A DNA stretch of 64,000 nt from 73-13 sp035555435 (GTDB lineage: Bacteria; Actinomycetota; Actinomycetes; Actinomycetales; Microbacteriaceae): NCBI GenBank assembly GCA_035555435.1, contig DATMGN010000017.1, positions 1-64,000 on the forward strand. The letters are read 5' to 3'. The notes under the pieces were generated by a model. That model was given only the letters and a program-made list of their open reading frames with translations, was not told the origin of the DNA and made no database searches. The position numbers and the translations under genes are program-made. Each line of letters starts with the position of its first letter. Position 1 is the stretch's first letter. Below, piece by piece: positions 50,851-59,121 of the stretch.

Positions 50851-51078
50851 ATGTCCAAACTTGCGGAGCGTATCGCTCAGGCTCAACCGAAACCGCGTCT
50901 ACGGTTGGATGATTGGTTCGCCGGCCTCGATGCTGAGGACCGTGCAGCCGTGCAGAACGTGGCACTCGACCCGGCATGGACGAACGTCATGCTGGTCTCA
51001 TTCCTCGCAGGTGAGGGATTGGAGATCGGCAAGGACGCGGTGGCGGCGTGGAGGGCTCGCCTTGGGTTCCGTCGCTGA
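50851..51078 (+). CDS. hypothetical phage protein, 75 aa
   Basis: MSKLAERIAQAQPKPRLRLDDWFAGL and then helical sequence ending AAWRARLGFRR. A GGGAGG site precedes ATG 50851. It is typical of small helical proteins that open the second early unit in actinophages. Overlaps the exonuclease gene by 17 bases. Confidence 0.6.
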   Translation: MSKLAERIAQAQPKPRLRLDDWFAGLDAEDRAAVQNVALDPAWTNVMLVSFLAGEGLEIGKDAVAAWRARLGFRR

Positions 51079-51892
51079 GCGGATCGCCGCTCTGACGCCT
51101 GCTGCTGCGAACGTCAAGATCCTCACGATCGACGTTGAACGCCAGCGGGGTAAGTGGGAGATCGAAGGTTGGGAACCAACCTATAAGCGGGCTTGGTTCC
51201 CGATGGAGACGATGGTGCGCCGGCCGCGGATCATGTGTTTCGCGGCGAAGTGGTACGGCTCCGATGATGTGATCTACGCGGATGAGCGTGGCTCGAACGG
51301 GCGCGGTACGGGTGGTGCACGACGCATGGTGCAGACCATGTGGGATCTATTGGATGCCGCCGACGTCGCGGTGACGTTCAATGGCGACAGGGCTGATATC
51401 CCGTGGATGAACGAAGAGTTCAAGTACGCGGGACTACCGAAGCCGATGCCGTTCAAGTCAATCGACCTGTATAAGCAATCGAAACGGGTACGCGACCTGC
51501 CGTACAAGTCGCTGCGGTATCTCGCACGCGAGTTCGGATCACAGCAGAAACTCGAACACGACGGCCCCGACCTGTGGAAACTGTGCCTCGACGGCGACCC
51601 GGACGGGTGGACGTTGATGGAGGCGTACAACCGTCAGGATGTCATCGCGACCGAATCGCTTTGGCTCGACGAACTCCCCTGGTTGGACGGCGCAACCCAC
51701 ATGGGCATCCTCATCGGCGACGACAATGCGCGCCGATGCCCGAACTGTGGCGGCTCGAACTTGACACGCCACCACAAGCCAGCTCGAGCTCATGTGCGCG
51801 AGTACGAATCGTTCCGCTGTGACGACTGCGGCACCCCTGTCCGGTCGAACATTCTCGTCGGCAAACCGCAATACACGCGGCCGATCCGTTGA
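51062..51892 (+). CDS. DnaQ-like 3'-5' exonuclease with zinc ribbon
   Basis: The 276-residue RNase H-like exonuclease has ExoI ILTIDVERQRG (Asp, Glu), ExoII FNGDRADIPWMNEEF, and ExoIII YNRQDVIATESLWLDE, giving a DEDD-type active site. A C-terminal zinc ribbon (CPNCGGSN...CDDCG) follows. The TTG at 51062 is the only in-frame start that keeps the whole domain and lies inside the previous gene. It may act in phage DNA repair or degradation. Confidence 0.78.
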   Translation: MGSVAERIAALTPAAANVKILTIDVERQRGKWEIEGWEPTYKRAWFPMETMVRRPRIMCFAAKWYGSDDVIYADERGSNGRGTGGARRMVQTMWDLLDAADVAVTFNGDRADIPWMNEEFKYAGLPKPMPFKSIDLYKQSKRVRDLPYKSLRYLAREFGSQQKLEHDGPDLWKLCLDGDPDGWTLMEAYNRQDVIATESLWLDELPWLDGATHMGILIGDDNARRCPNCGGSNLTRHHKPARAHVREYESFRCDDCGTPVRSNILVGKPQYTRPIR

Positions 51893-51959
51893 CCGCTTTC
51901 CCACGCATTACCGCGTGATCCGCACCTAACGCTTGCAATCCCAATCAAGGGAGGCAGTG

Positions 51960-52022
51960 ATGTGTCCTGACTGCGAGCATGACCCCTGCCGTTGCCGAGT
52001 CCCGGAGACGGATTGTGTCTGA
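51960..52022 (+). CDS. 20-aa Cys-rich micropeptide
   Basis: ATG 51960 opens MCPDCEHDPCRCRVPETDCV, with five Cys in 20 residues. AAGGGAGG lies six bases upstream. It overlaps the next gene's GTG by eight bases. Short, but the ribosome site and overlap support translation. Confidence 0.4.
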   Translation: MCPDCEHDPCRCRVPETDCV

Positions 52023-52239
52023 CACGCCCGACTGGGTTCCTGACCCGCGTCCCGTACCTGCCGAACTCGAGCCCAACTACCGCGCCGTGCCGCCCGACCA
52101 CACGATCAACCCCGCCGACCTCGACGAAGACCAGCATCCGACCTCCGCATGGTTGACCATCGGCGACGTTGTTGACACCGACACGTGGAAACGGCTCCGG
52201 GCGATGCTGCTGGACGAGATTAACCAAGACCGCGCATGA
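52015..52239 (+). CDS. hypothetical phage protein, 74 aa
   Basis: GTG 52015 opens MSDTPDWVPDPRPVPAELEP, a proline-rich acidic protein with a C-terminal helix. Overlaps both neighbours. Unknown. Confidence 0.5.
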   Translation: MSDTPDWVPDPRPVPAELEPNYRAVPPDHTINPADLDEDQHPTSAWLTIGDVVDTDTWKRLRAMLLDEINQDRA

Positions 52240-52721
52240 TCCCCGTCGTCATCGGCTCACACCCTGACTCACCGTGGATCAAAGACTGGTCACCCCGCAA
52301 GATCGGCAATCGCCCCGTCTATGTGCATCGCAACGGTGGATACGAACTCGCGGCCCTAAGAGCCGCCCCCTATAGCCGGTTCCTGTTCCTGCAGGACTCC
52401 TGCGAAGTCCTGCACCCGTCATTCTGGGATGTCATCGACCACCTCGACGGCCCCTCGTGGCTATTCGGCTTACCCGGCATGTATCTCGGCGTGTACGACC
52501 ACGCCGACCTCGCACCCATCCTGAACGAAGCGCCCGACCCGGTCGACAAAGCCATGTCGATCCAATGGGAGGGACGCATCCGAGAGCGGCTCCCATATCC
52601 GACGCTCTGGCCCGACGTCGTCGACGCATCCGGCCGGTACGAGGAACGTCACGGGCGCATGAACCTCGTATTAGAGAACGACCTCCTACGCAAGTGGAAA
52701 GGCAACTGGGGTCAAGGATGA
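52236..52721 (+). CDS. putative glycan-related phage protein, 161 aa
   Basis: MIPVVIGSHPDSPWIKDW, then GGYELAALRAAPYSRFLFLQDSCEVLHPSFW. The block with an acidic QDS motif after hydrophobic residues resembles the nucleotide-sugar region of family-2-like glycosyltransferases, but the match is weak. It overlaps the cytidylyltransferase gene by ATGA, so the two products may act together. Confidence 0.5.
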   Translation: MIPVVIGSHPDSPWIKDWSPRKIGNRPVYVHRNGGYELAALRAAPYSRFLFLQDSCEVLHPSFWDVIDHLDGPSWLFGLPGMYLGVYDHADLAPILNEAPDPVDKAMSIQWEGRIRERLPYPTLWPDVVDASGRYEERHGRMNLVLENDLLRKWKGNWGQG

Positions 52722-53134
52722 GACACGCCATCACGCTCGGCACGTTCGATCCGCTCCACGCCGGCCACCTCGGCCTATTCAGCCAATGTCGCCGACTCGC
52801 AGACACACTCACGGTCGCCGTCAACTCAGACGACTTCGTGACGACGTACCGGGGCAAACCGCCTCTCATGCCCGAGTTTCACCGCATGGCTGTCATCGAC
52901 GGCCTGCAGATGGTCAACTACGTCATTCTGAACCGGGGCGGCGCACTGCAACGTGACGTCATCCTCGACTCAGGTGCGGACCTCATCGTCATCGGAGACG
53001 ATTGGGCGGCGAAGGACTACTACGGGCAGCTCGGCATCACGCAAGGGTGGCTGGACGCCAACGGCATCCAACTCGTGTACGTGCCCCGCACCGGCGAATG
53101 GTCATCCACCGCCATTAAGACGCGAGCTACTTGA
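52718..53134 (+). CDS. cytidylyltransferase (TagD/HldE-like)
   Basis: A 138-residue nucleotidyltransferase: GTFDPLHAGHLGLF (the HxGH site, about 8-21), NSDDFVTTYRGKPPLM, and DWAAKDYYG near 90 in place of the usual RTEGVS-type motif. The ISSTxI-like end is EWSSTAIKTR. It should couple CTP or ATP to a sugar/polyol phosphate. It is unusual baggage for a phage and, with the 52236 protein, suggests surface-glycan modification. Confidence 0.8.
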   Translation: MRHAITLGTFDPLHAGHLGLFSQCRRLADTLTVAVNSDDFVTTYRGKPPLMPEFHRMAVIDGLQMVNYVILNRGGALQRDVILDSGADLIVIGDDWAAKDYYGQLGITQGWLDANGIQLVYVPRTGEWSSTAIKTRAT

Positions 53135-53432
53135 TCCCGACAGCCCGCCGAGCATTCACGACCCGCACCTGAGACGGAATCGTGAACACGTCGATGATCC
53201 ATCCGATCGCGAAGACCCCCGCAGTCAACAGGTAGAGAATCCCCGTACCGACCTTCCCCAGGTAGAAACGGTGCCCACCGAACAAGCCGAGCAAAGCCCA
53301 GAACAGGTACGCGATACCCGTCGACTTCGGTGGCAACGGCGGACCATGCTGCGGCGCAGGAGCGGATACGTTCACAACGATGTGCGGTGCGTCCTGAGCA
53401 ACCACAGGCGGCGTAACAGAAGCGTCAGTCAT
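53127..53432 (-). CDS. TM2-domain membrane protein
   Basis: A 101-residue protein with a proline-rich N-terminus and a TM2 domain: STGIAYLFWALLGLFGGHRFYLGK, then TGILYLLTAGVFAIGWIIDVF. Two helices are joined by GGHRFYLG. It is read against the surrounding genes, overlapping the previous gene by eight bases. Minus-strand membrane genes in prophages are often expressed in the lysogen and can alter the host surface (inference). Confidence 0.8.
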   Translation of the reverse strand: MTDASVTPPVVAQDAPHIVVNVSAPAPQHGPPLPPKSTGIAYLFWALLGLFGGHRFYLGKVGTGILYLLTAGVFAIGWIIDVFTIPSQVRVVNARRAVGIK

Positions 53433-53490
53433 GCCCAGACCCTAGCGGCTGCCCCCACCCCGCGATAGACCGCAATAGGGGGGAGACGAC

Positions 53491-53748
53491 ATGGCACACC
53501 CCAAATACACCGGCGCCTACCTAGCTATCCGCCGAGCCTGGTCCGCCGTCGTCGCACGCGGAGACGCAACCTGCCACGAGCCCATCTGCCTCATGCCCAA
53601 TAGGGCGATAGCCCCAGGGTCACGTTGGCACCTGAGCCACGACACCACAGGCACACGCATCCTCGGCCCATCACACGCCCGATGCAACACCAGCGAAGGC
53701 GCAACACGAGGCAACGCCGACCGAGCTTCACGGTTCCTCAAGCTCTGA
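53491..53748 (+). CDS. small HNH endonuclease next to terminase
   Basis: An 85-residue HNH protein: TCHEPICLMPNRAI, then WHLSHD and LGPSHARCNTSEGATRGN. HNH nucleases next to terminase genes support DNA packaging in many siphoviruses. AGGGGGGAG precedes ATG 53491. No separate small terminase is recognised. Confidence 0.8.
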   Translation: MAHPKYTGAYLAIRRAWSAVVARGDATCHEPICLMPNRAIAPGSRWHLSHDTTGTRILGPSHARCNTSEGATRGNADRASRFLKL

Positions 53749-53838
53749 CAACTCGCCAGATTCTTTTCATTTGCATAGACCTGACGACCCCGCCATCTTC
53801 TTTTTGTGTGTGAGAGGTGATTTCTCATCGCCGACACG

Positions 53839-55332
53839 TTGAACCTGCGCGAAGTGCTCGAATCTCGCGGGGACCCGATGGATGCGATGCGGTCTGAGTG
53901 GCTGGCTGATCTGCGGGCGGTGCCGGAGGATTCCGCGCCGCCGTTGGCGATGTCGGGGACACATGCAGATGCGGTCGGCTCGTATGGCTGGGACTGTCTC
54001 GGATGGCTTAAGTCGCAGGGTTTGATGCGGAAGCCGCGGTGGTGGCAGGCGCTGGCGATTGTGCGTCAGTACGAGCATGATGCGGATGGCCGGCTGGTGT
54101 GGCGGGAGATCATCGAGTCTGGTCCGCGCCGGATTGGGAAGTCGACGCGGCTTCGGGGGTCGGCGTTATGGCGTGTCGCGCACCCGGACGTGTTCGGTGA
54201 GGATCAGCTCGCGATGTTGGTGAGTAAGGATCTGGCGATTGGTCGTGAGATTCATTCGCGGTCGTGGCCGTGGGCGACGGGGCGTGGATGGAATGTCGTT
54301 CGGAACCTGACTCAGACTGAGGTTGGTACGGATACGGGCAGGTGGCTGCTGCGGTCGCATGATGCGGTGTACGGCTATGACGTCGGCTATGGGCAGGTCG
54401 ATGAGTCGTGGGATGTGAAGCCGGCGGCGATTGAGGATGGTCTCGAGCCGGCGATGCTTGAGCGGGAGAGTCCGCAACTGCATTTGACGTCGACGGCCCA
54501 TGTGAGGGCATCTTCGTTGATGCGTGGTCGGATCACGGATGCGATCCTCGGCTTGCATGATGACACTCTCCTGCTGTTCTGGGGTGCGACCCCGGATGCG
54601 GATTTTGATGATCCTGCGGTGCGTCGGTCAGCGTCCCCGCATTGGTCGAAAGACCGTGAGGCGTTGGTCGAGCGCACCTATATTGCCGCGAAGTCTGGGG
54701 TTAGTGAGTTCGATGATCCTGATCCGGTGCGCGGTTGGGCGGCGCAATACCTGAACGTGTGGCCGATGCTGTTCGGTGATTCGGCGTCGAAGGTTCTTCC
54801 GAAGTGGGGTGACATTGCGGCTCCGGTGCGCGTGGGTCGTCCCAGTGGGCTGGGGGTGGCGACGGACCCGGATGGCACTTGGCTGTCGTTCGGTGCTGCG
54901 GTGGAGGGCGAGCCGCTACATCTCGGCCTGCTGACTCGCCTTCCGGTGTCGCAGCGGCCGACGTTCATTGCGGAGGTTGCGCGCGTCTCGCACGAGTACG
55001 ACTGCCCGGTGGTCATCGACAAGGGCGGCCCGGCGTCGTTCCTGATCTCAGACTTTGAGCGGGTTGGGATTCGCCTTGAGCTGATCGGCACCGATCGGTA
55101 CGTCCAGTCGGTCGCGGACCTCGTGCAAGCGGTCGACGCTGACGAGGTCGAGCACGGCGGATACCCGGATTTGGATGCTGCGACGGTCGCGGCTGACTGG
55201 CGTTTGATTGGTGATCGGCGAGTGTTCGCTCGTCGCTCAGGTGACATTTCAGCCCTGGAGGCCGTCGCGCTCGCCCACCACGGTGCATTATCCGCCCCTG
55301 CGGTTCGCGACTGGATGAGCACATTCGGATGA
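53839..55332 (+). CDS. terminase large subunit
   Basis: The 497-residue packaging motor shows an ATPase part with ESGPRRIGKSTR as an unusual Walker A (about 95-106) and a Walker B-like YDVGYGQVDE (about 180). The C-terminal nuclease has LGVATDPDGT and VIDKGGP acid residues. It cuts and pumps phage DNA into proheads. TTG 53839 gives the family length, but the ribosome site (GAGAGGTGA) is 20 bases away, so the start is uncertain. An AT-rich stretch at 53,760-53,820 precedes it and may hold the late promoter. Confidence 0.85.
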   Translation: MNLREVLESRGDPMDAMRSEWLADLRAVPEDSAPPLAMSGTHADAVGSYGWDCLGWLKSQGLMRKPRWWQALAIVRQYEHDADGRLVWREIIESGPRRIGKSTRLRGSALWRVAHPDVFGEDQLAMLVSKDLAIGREIHSRSWPWATGRGWNVVRNLTQTEVGTDTGRWLLRSHDAVYGYDVGYGQVDESWDVKPAAIEDGLEPAMLERESPQLHLTSTAHVRASSLMRGRITDAILGLHDDTLLLFWGATPDADFDDPAVRRSASPHWSKDREALVERTYIAAKSGVSEFDDPDPVRGWAAQYLNVWPMLFGDSASKVLPKWGDIAAPVRVGRPSGLGVATDPDGTWLSFGAAVEGEPLHLGLLTRLPVSQRPTFIAEVARVSHEYDCPVVIDKGGPASFLISDFERVGIRLELIGTDRYVQSVADLVQAVDADEVEHGGYPDLDAATVAADWRLIGDRRVFARRSGDISALEAVALAHHGALSAPAVRDWMSTFG

Positions 55333-55340
55333 GGAGTGTC

Positions 55341-55484
55341 ATGCCTACGATCCTGCTCGAGCTCGTCGCTGTGCTCGCCCTTGTGGCGTTCGCTGTCGTT
55401 ACGTGGTGGCCCGCCGCTCTTCTTGTCGTCGCGCTCAGCGCCGGTTTCGTTGCTTGGAATCTGAATCGGGAGGGTCGTCGATGA
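55341..55484 (+). CDS. 47-aa membrane protein between terminase and portal
   Basis: MPTILLELVAVLALVAFAVV then WWPAALLVVALSAGFVAWN: two close hydrophobic stretches and an RR end. ATG 55341 has GGAG upstream. Overlaps the portal start by ATGA. Unknown function. Confidence 0.6.
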   Translation: MPTILLELVAVLALVAFAVVTWWPAALLVVALSAGFVAWNLNREGRR

Positions 55485-56608
55485 GCCTCTTCTTCCGATC
55501 TGAGCGACGGTCGTATACCGGGGGGTGGTCCGCGACCGGCGGCGGCCAAGCCGTGAGTGAGGAGCGCGCGACGCATCTCGTCCCGGTGCTCGCGTCGATC
55601 CGGCACATCGTTGATTTCGTCTCAACACTTCCCGTGGATTTCTACCGCAAGTCTGACAACGCTCGCGTGCCCGCCTCAGTTCCAGCCCTGATCCGCAACG
55701 TGGAGGACACGGTGGGGCTCGACACGTGGTTCGGGCAGATCGCGTATGGGCTGGTGACTCGCGGAAACGCGGTCGGGCATGTGTCGGCGATGGGCCAGTC
55801 GGGTCCGTTGATGATCGAGTGGGCGGATCAGTGGTCATCGTTCGGTAATGGGGATGATGATCCGTGGTTCATCAAGGGTCGGCAGTTCGGGCCGAGGTCG
55901 GTGCAGCAGGTTCGGTGGATTGTCCCGCCTGGTAAGCGGCTTGGTCTGTCTCCGATTGAGCATTATGCGTCGATGGTCCGGGCGGGTCTCGCGGCGCAGG
56001 AGTACGCGAACATTGGCCGCGGCGGTGGCCTACCGTTGGCGGAGATCACGAACACGGCGTTGTCGGAGATGCCAGCCGAACTGATCACTGCGGTGCAGAC
56101 GAAAGCTGCGGCATCGTTCGCGTCGGGACAGCCGTTTGTGCACGGTAAGGATTGGAAGCTCTCAGCGGTCGATATTCCGCCGAATCAGCTGCAGTTCCTG
56201 GAGACGCTCAAACTGTCCGCGAACGCTATCGCGTCGATCTATGGCATTGACCCTCGCGAGATCGGCGGGTCAGCCTCGGAGTCGTTGACGTACACGAATG
56301 ACGAGTCTCGGCCACTGACTCGCGCGCACAATCTGCGGCCCTATCTGGTGCGGATTGAGAACGCTGTGAACCGGTGGATATCGGGCCCGGTCTACATGAA
56401 GTTCAACATCGACGCGACGATTCGGGCGGACACGAAGACCCGTACCGAAGTGGTGGGAGCGAAGATCGCTGACGGCCGCATGTCGGTCAATGAGGCGCGC
56501 GCCCTCGAGGATCTCGAGCCGGTCGCCGGCGGTGACTTCCATAACGTCCCATCCCCAAAGTCCGACATTCAGAACGGAACCCCTAACACGACCGGGAGCA
56601 AGCCATGA
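55481..56608 (+). CDS. portal protein (HK97 type)
   Basis: A 375-residue HK97-family portal: ASIRHIVDFVSTLPVDFYRK, later 'GRGGGLPLAEI', NQLQFLETLKLSANAIASIYGIDPREIGG and 'NDESRPLTRAHNLRPYLVRIE'. It forms the dodecameric ring at the packaging vertex. The start overlaps the previous gene. Somewhat shorter than average for the family. Confidence 0.9.
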   Translation: MSLFFRSERRSYTGGWSATGGGQAVSEERATHLVPVLASIRHIVDFVSTLPVDFYRKSDNARVPASVPALIRNVEDTVGLDTWFGQIAYGLVTRGNAVGHVSAMGQSGPLMIEWADQWSSFGNGDDDPWFIKGRQFGPRSVQQVRWIVPPGKRLGLSPIEHYASMVRAGLAAQEYANIGRGGGLPLAEITNTALSEMPAELITAVQTKAAASFASGQPFVHGKDWKLSAVDIPPNQLQFLETLKLSANAIASIYGIDPREIGGSASESLTYTNDESRPLTRAHNLRPYLVRIENAVNRWISGPVYMKFNIDATIRADTKTRTEVVGAKIADGRMSVNEARALEDLEPVAGGDFHNVPSPKSDIQNGTPNTTGSKP

Positions 56609-57279
56609 CCGAAACCGAGCGTCGCCTCACCGTCGCGACCGTGGAGGTGCGCGCCGAGCAGACGCGCACTATCGGCGGCTACGCGGCGAAGTTCAACACC
56701 TTCTCGCAGAACCTTGGCGGGTTCATCGAGCGGATCGCCACGAGCTTCTTCAACAAGTCTCGTGGTGACGGGTGGCCGGGCGTGCTCGCCCGCTACAACC
56801 ATGACGACAACATGCTGCTCGGCACGACTGCCGCGGACACGCTGCGGCTCGCGATCGACGACATCGGCCTGTCGTACGAGGTGGACGCGCCGGCAGCTCG
56901 CGCCGACGTGTTCGAGCTCGTGCAGCGCGGCGACGTCGCGAAGTCGTCGTTCGCGTTCAACGTGTTCGAGGACGACTGGAGCGTGAACGAGTCCGGGTTC
57001 CCGATCCGCACCCTCATCTCGGGACGCCTCTACGACGTCGCCCCGGTGAACACCCCCGCATACGACGACACGTCGGTCGGGATCCGAGCGCTCGACTCGC
57101 TGGCTCGCAAGTTCGACTGCGACCTCGCCGAGATCCGCAACCTCGCCGCCGACCAGCGCCTCGGCGACCTGTTCGCGCCGCCCGCGATCGTTGTCGACTT
57201 GGCCCCTGCGCCAGTCGTCGCCGATAGCACTGAGCGATCGGCGCGCGCTGCACTCGCGAAGGCGCTCTCCCTCACCTAG
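56605..57279 (+). CDS. HK97-type prohead protease
   Basis: A 224-residue serine protease. The catalytic His is in RYNHD (about residue 66) and Ser in AKSSFAF (about 114), with 'YDVAPVNTPAYDDTSVG' after it as in the HK97 gp4 family. It cleaves the N-terminal delta domain of the capsid protein. Overlaps portal by ATGA. The 128 bases after it up to the capsid gene show no gene. Confidence 0.9.
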   Translation: MTETERRLTVATVEVRAEQTRTIGGYAAKFNTFSQNLGGFIERIATSFFNKSRGDGWPGVLARYNHDDNMLLGTTAADTLRLAIDDIGLSYEVDAPAARADVFELVQRGDVAKSSFAFNVFEDDWSVNESGFPIRTLISGRLYDVAPVNTPAYDDTSVGIRALDSLARKFDCDLAEIRNLAADQRLGDLFAPPAIVVDLAPAPVVADSTERSARAALAKALSLT

Positions 57280-57407
57280 TTCATACCTCCGAGCCGTATC
57301 GGGCAGCGACCACGCACCCGACCGGCCCGGCGCACCGAAACACCATCCGGCAGGGTCACCCCCACCGGGCATCGAAGCACTCAATCGATTCCCGGAAAGG
57401 GGAAACC

Positions 57408-58607
57408 ATGTCCACTCTTGTGGAGCAGCTGCGCGAGCAGCGCAGCGCACTCATCCAGAAGGCCACCGACATCGCTCAGGCGAGCGTCGCGGAGGGCCGC
57501 AACCTCACGGTCGAGGAGCAGGCGAGCTTCGACCAGATCATCGCGGACGCTGAGGGCCTCGGCCAGCGTGCCGCCGACCTCATCGCCGCGGAGCAGCGTT
57601 CGGCCGACATCGAGGCGTCGTTCATTCCGAGCGCGCAGCGTACGGCCCCGGATGGCTCCCCGCTCGGGGATTGGGCACGGTCGGCTCAGCCCGGTGCCGC
57701 GTTCGATCTGCGAGCGTCGCGACCGGGTCTGGAGAACCGTGCGATCGAGTCGTTCCGCCGCGGTGAGCAGCGGGCGATGACGATGGGCGGCACGTCCGCT
57801 GACGCGGTCTACTCGTCACTGTGGGAGACGGCGGTTTCGACTAGCCAGATCCTGCAGGCCGGCGTGCAGATCATCACCACTCAGGACGGCAACACGCTGC
57901 CCATGCCCGCGGTGACCGCGCACGCGGTTGGCGCTTCGGCGGCGGCGAACGCTCCCGTCAGCGCGTCGGATGCGGGCCTGTCGCTCGTGAACCTGTCGGT
58001 GTCGAAGAACGGTTACCTGACGCTCGTCCCGTACGAGCTCACCCAGGACGCCACGTTCGATCTCGACGGTTACCTGTCGCGTGCGGCGGGTCGTGAGCTG
58101 GGCAACCAGATCAGCCAGATCGCAGCCTCTGCGCTCATCGCCGGGGCGACCGTGTCGGGTGCGACTGCGCCGACCGCGTCGGTGGCGGCGTCGGGTGTGA
58201 CGTTCACGAACGCGCTGAAGACGCTGTTCTGGGCCGTCGCGGGACCGTACCGCAACCAGGGCTCCTGGCTGCTGTCGGACGGTGCTGCTGCGGCGATCGA
58301 CAAGATCACCGACGCGCAGGGCCGCTACGTACTCCAGCAGGACCTCACCGGGGCGTTCCCGTTCCGGCTCCAGTCCAAGCCCGTGTTCACGGATTACACG
58401 CTGCCGGCACCTACGGGCACCGCGAAGCCGATCTACTTCGGTGACTTCTCGGCGCTCGCGGTCCGCATCGCGGGTGGTATCCGGTTCGAGCGGTCGGCGG
58501 AGTACGCGTTCGGCAACGACCAGATCGCGTACCGGGCGCTCGTGCGTACGGGCGCGGCGGTCCTCGATGTGAACGCGATCAAGTTCCTCGCGCTCACGGC
58601 GTCCTGA
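57408..58607 (+). CDS. major capsid protein (HK97 fold)
   Basis: The 399-residue protein starts with a long helical scaffold-like region (MSTLVEQLREQRSALIQKATD, about 1-70), then a linker with the likely protease site before residue 100. The capsid core follows (VYSSLWETAVSTSQILQAGVQII, LVPYELTQDATFDLDGYLSR, GSWLLSDGAAAAI, ...TLPAPTGTAKPIYFGDFSAL). This is the HK97 layout with a built-in delta domain. A GGAAAGGGG site precedes ATG 57408. Confidence 0.92.
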   Translation: MSTLVEQLREQRSALIQKATDIAQASVAEGRNLTVEEQASFDQIIADAEGLGQRAADLIAAEQRSADIEASFIPSAQRTAPDGSPLGDWARSAQPGAAFDLRASRPGLENRAIESFRRGEQRAMTMGGTSADAVYSSLWETAVSTSQILQAGVQIITTQDGNTLPMPAVTAHAVGASAAANAPVSASDAGLSLVNLSVSKNGYLTLVPYELTQDATFDLDGYLSRAAGRELGNQISQIAASALIAGATVSGATAPTASVAASGVTFTNALKTLFWAVAGPYRNQGSWLLSDGAAAAIDKITDAQGRYVLQQDLTGAFPFRLQSKPVFTDYTLPAPTGTAKPIYFGDFSALAVRIAGGIRFERSAEYAFGNDQIAYRALVRTGAAVLDVNAIKFLALTAS

Positions 58608-58622
58608 GGGGGGTGACCTGAG

Positions 58623-59042
58623 ATGGCTATTGGTGACATCCGAGGTATCCCGAATCAGTACGTCATTGTCCTGAACGGTGAGGACCGTTCCGGGGAGACG
58701 ACGAGCTGCTCGATCGGCAGGTCGGGCAAGTCGTCGCAGACGTTCGCGGAGTACCGTTCCGGCGGGGCGAAGTCCCTCAAGGCGACGGTGCTGCAGAACT
58801 TCGCGACGGGCTCGATCTGGACCATGTCGACCACACCGTCCCTCATCGGAACGAGCGTGACCGGCATGTTCCTCCCGCAGGGGTCGGCATCGGGTCGTCC
58901 GAAGTTCACGGTGACCGCGACCATCGCTGCCCCGTCCTCTGACGAGTATGTCGGTGGCGACGGCGGGGAGTCGACGGCGGACAACCCGACGATCGACATC
59001 GAGTGGCAGCTCGTCGGCGACTGGTCTCAGGCGACGATCTGA
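58623..59042 (+). CDS. probable major tail (tube) protein
   Basis: A 139-residue strand-rich protein with SGKSSQTFAEYRSGGAKSL, then WTMSTTPSLIGTSVTGMFLPQG, and ends NPTIDIEWQLVGDWSQATI. The pattern of beta strands with a terminal WQLVG-type strand resembles actinophage tail-tube proteins. The gene is placed between capsid and connectors instead of after them, which is unusual. Alternative: a capsid decoration protein. A strong hairpin follows. Confidence 0.55.
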   Translation: MAIGDIRGIPNQYVIVLNGEDRSGETTSCSIGRSGKSSQTFAEYRSGGAKSLKATVLQNFATGSIWTMSTTPSLIGTSVTGMFLPQGSASGRPKFTVTATIAAPSSDEYVGGDGGESTADNPTIDIEWQLVGDWSQATI

Positions 59043-59050
59043 TCAAGCCG

Positions 59051-59086
59051 GGAGTGGCGGGCGTCCGTGCCTTCGCCCGCCACTCC
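59051..59086 (+). terminator. 13-bp perfect stem terminator in late operon
   Basis: GGAGTGGCGGGCG (59051-59063) pairs exactly with 59074-59086 around a 10-base loop, nine bases after the 58623 gene. It isolates the following glycosyltransferase gene. Confidence 0.75.
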
Positions 59087-59121
59087 CTCTCAAGGCACTA
59101 AGGCACCCGAAGGGCATTCGC

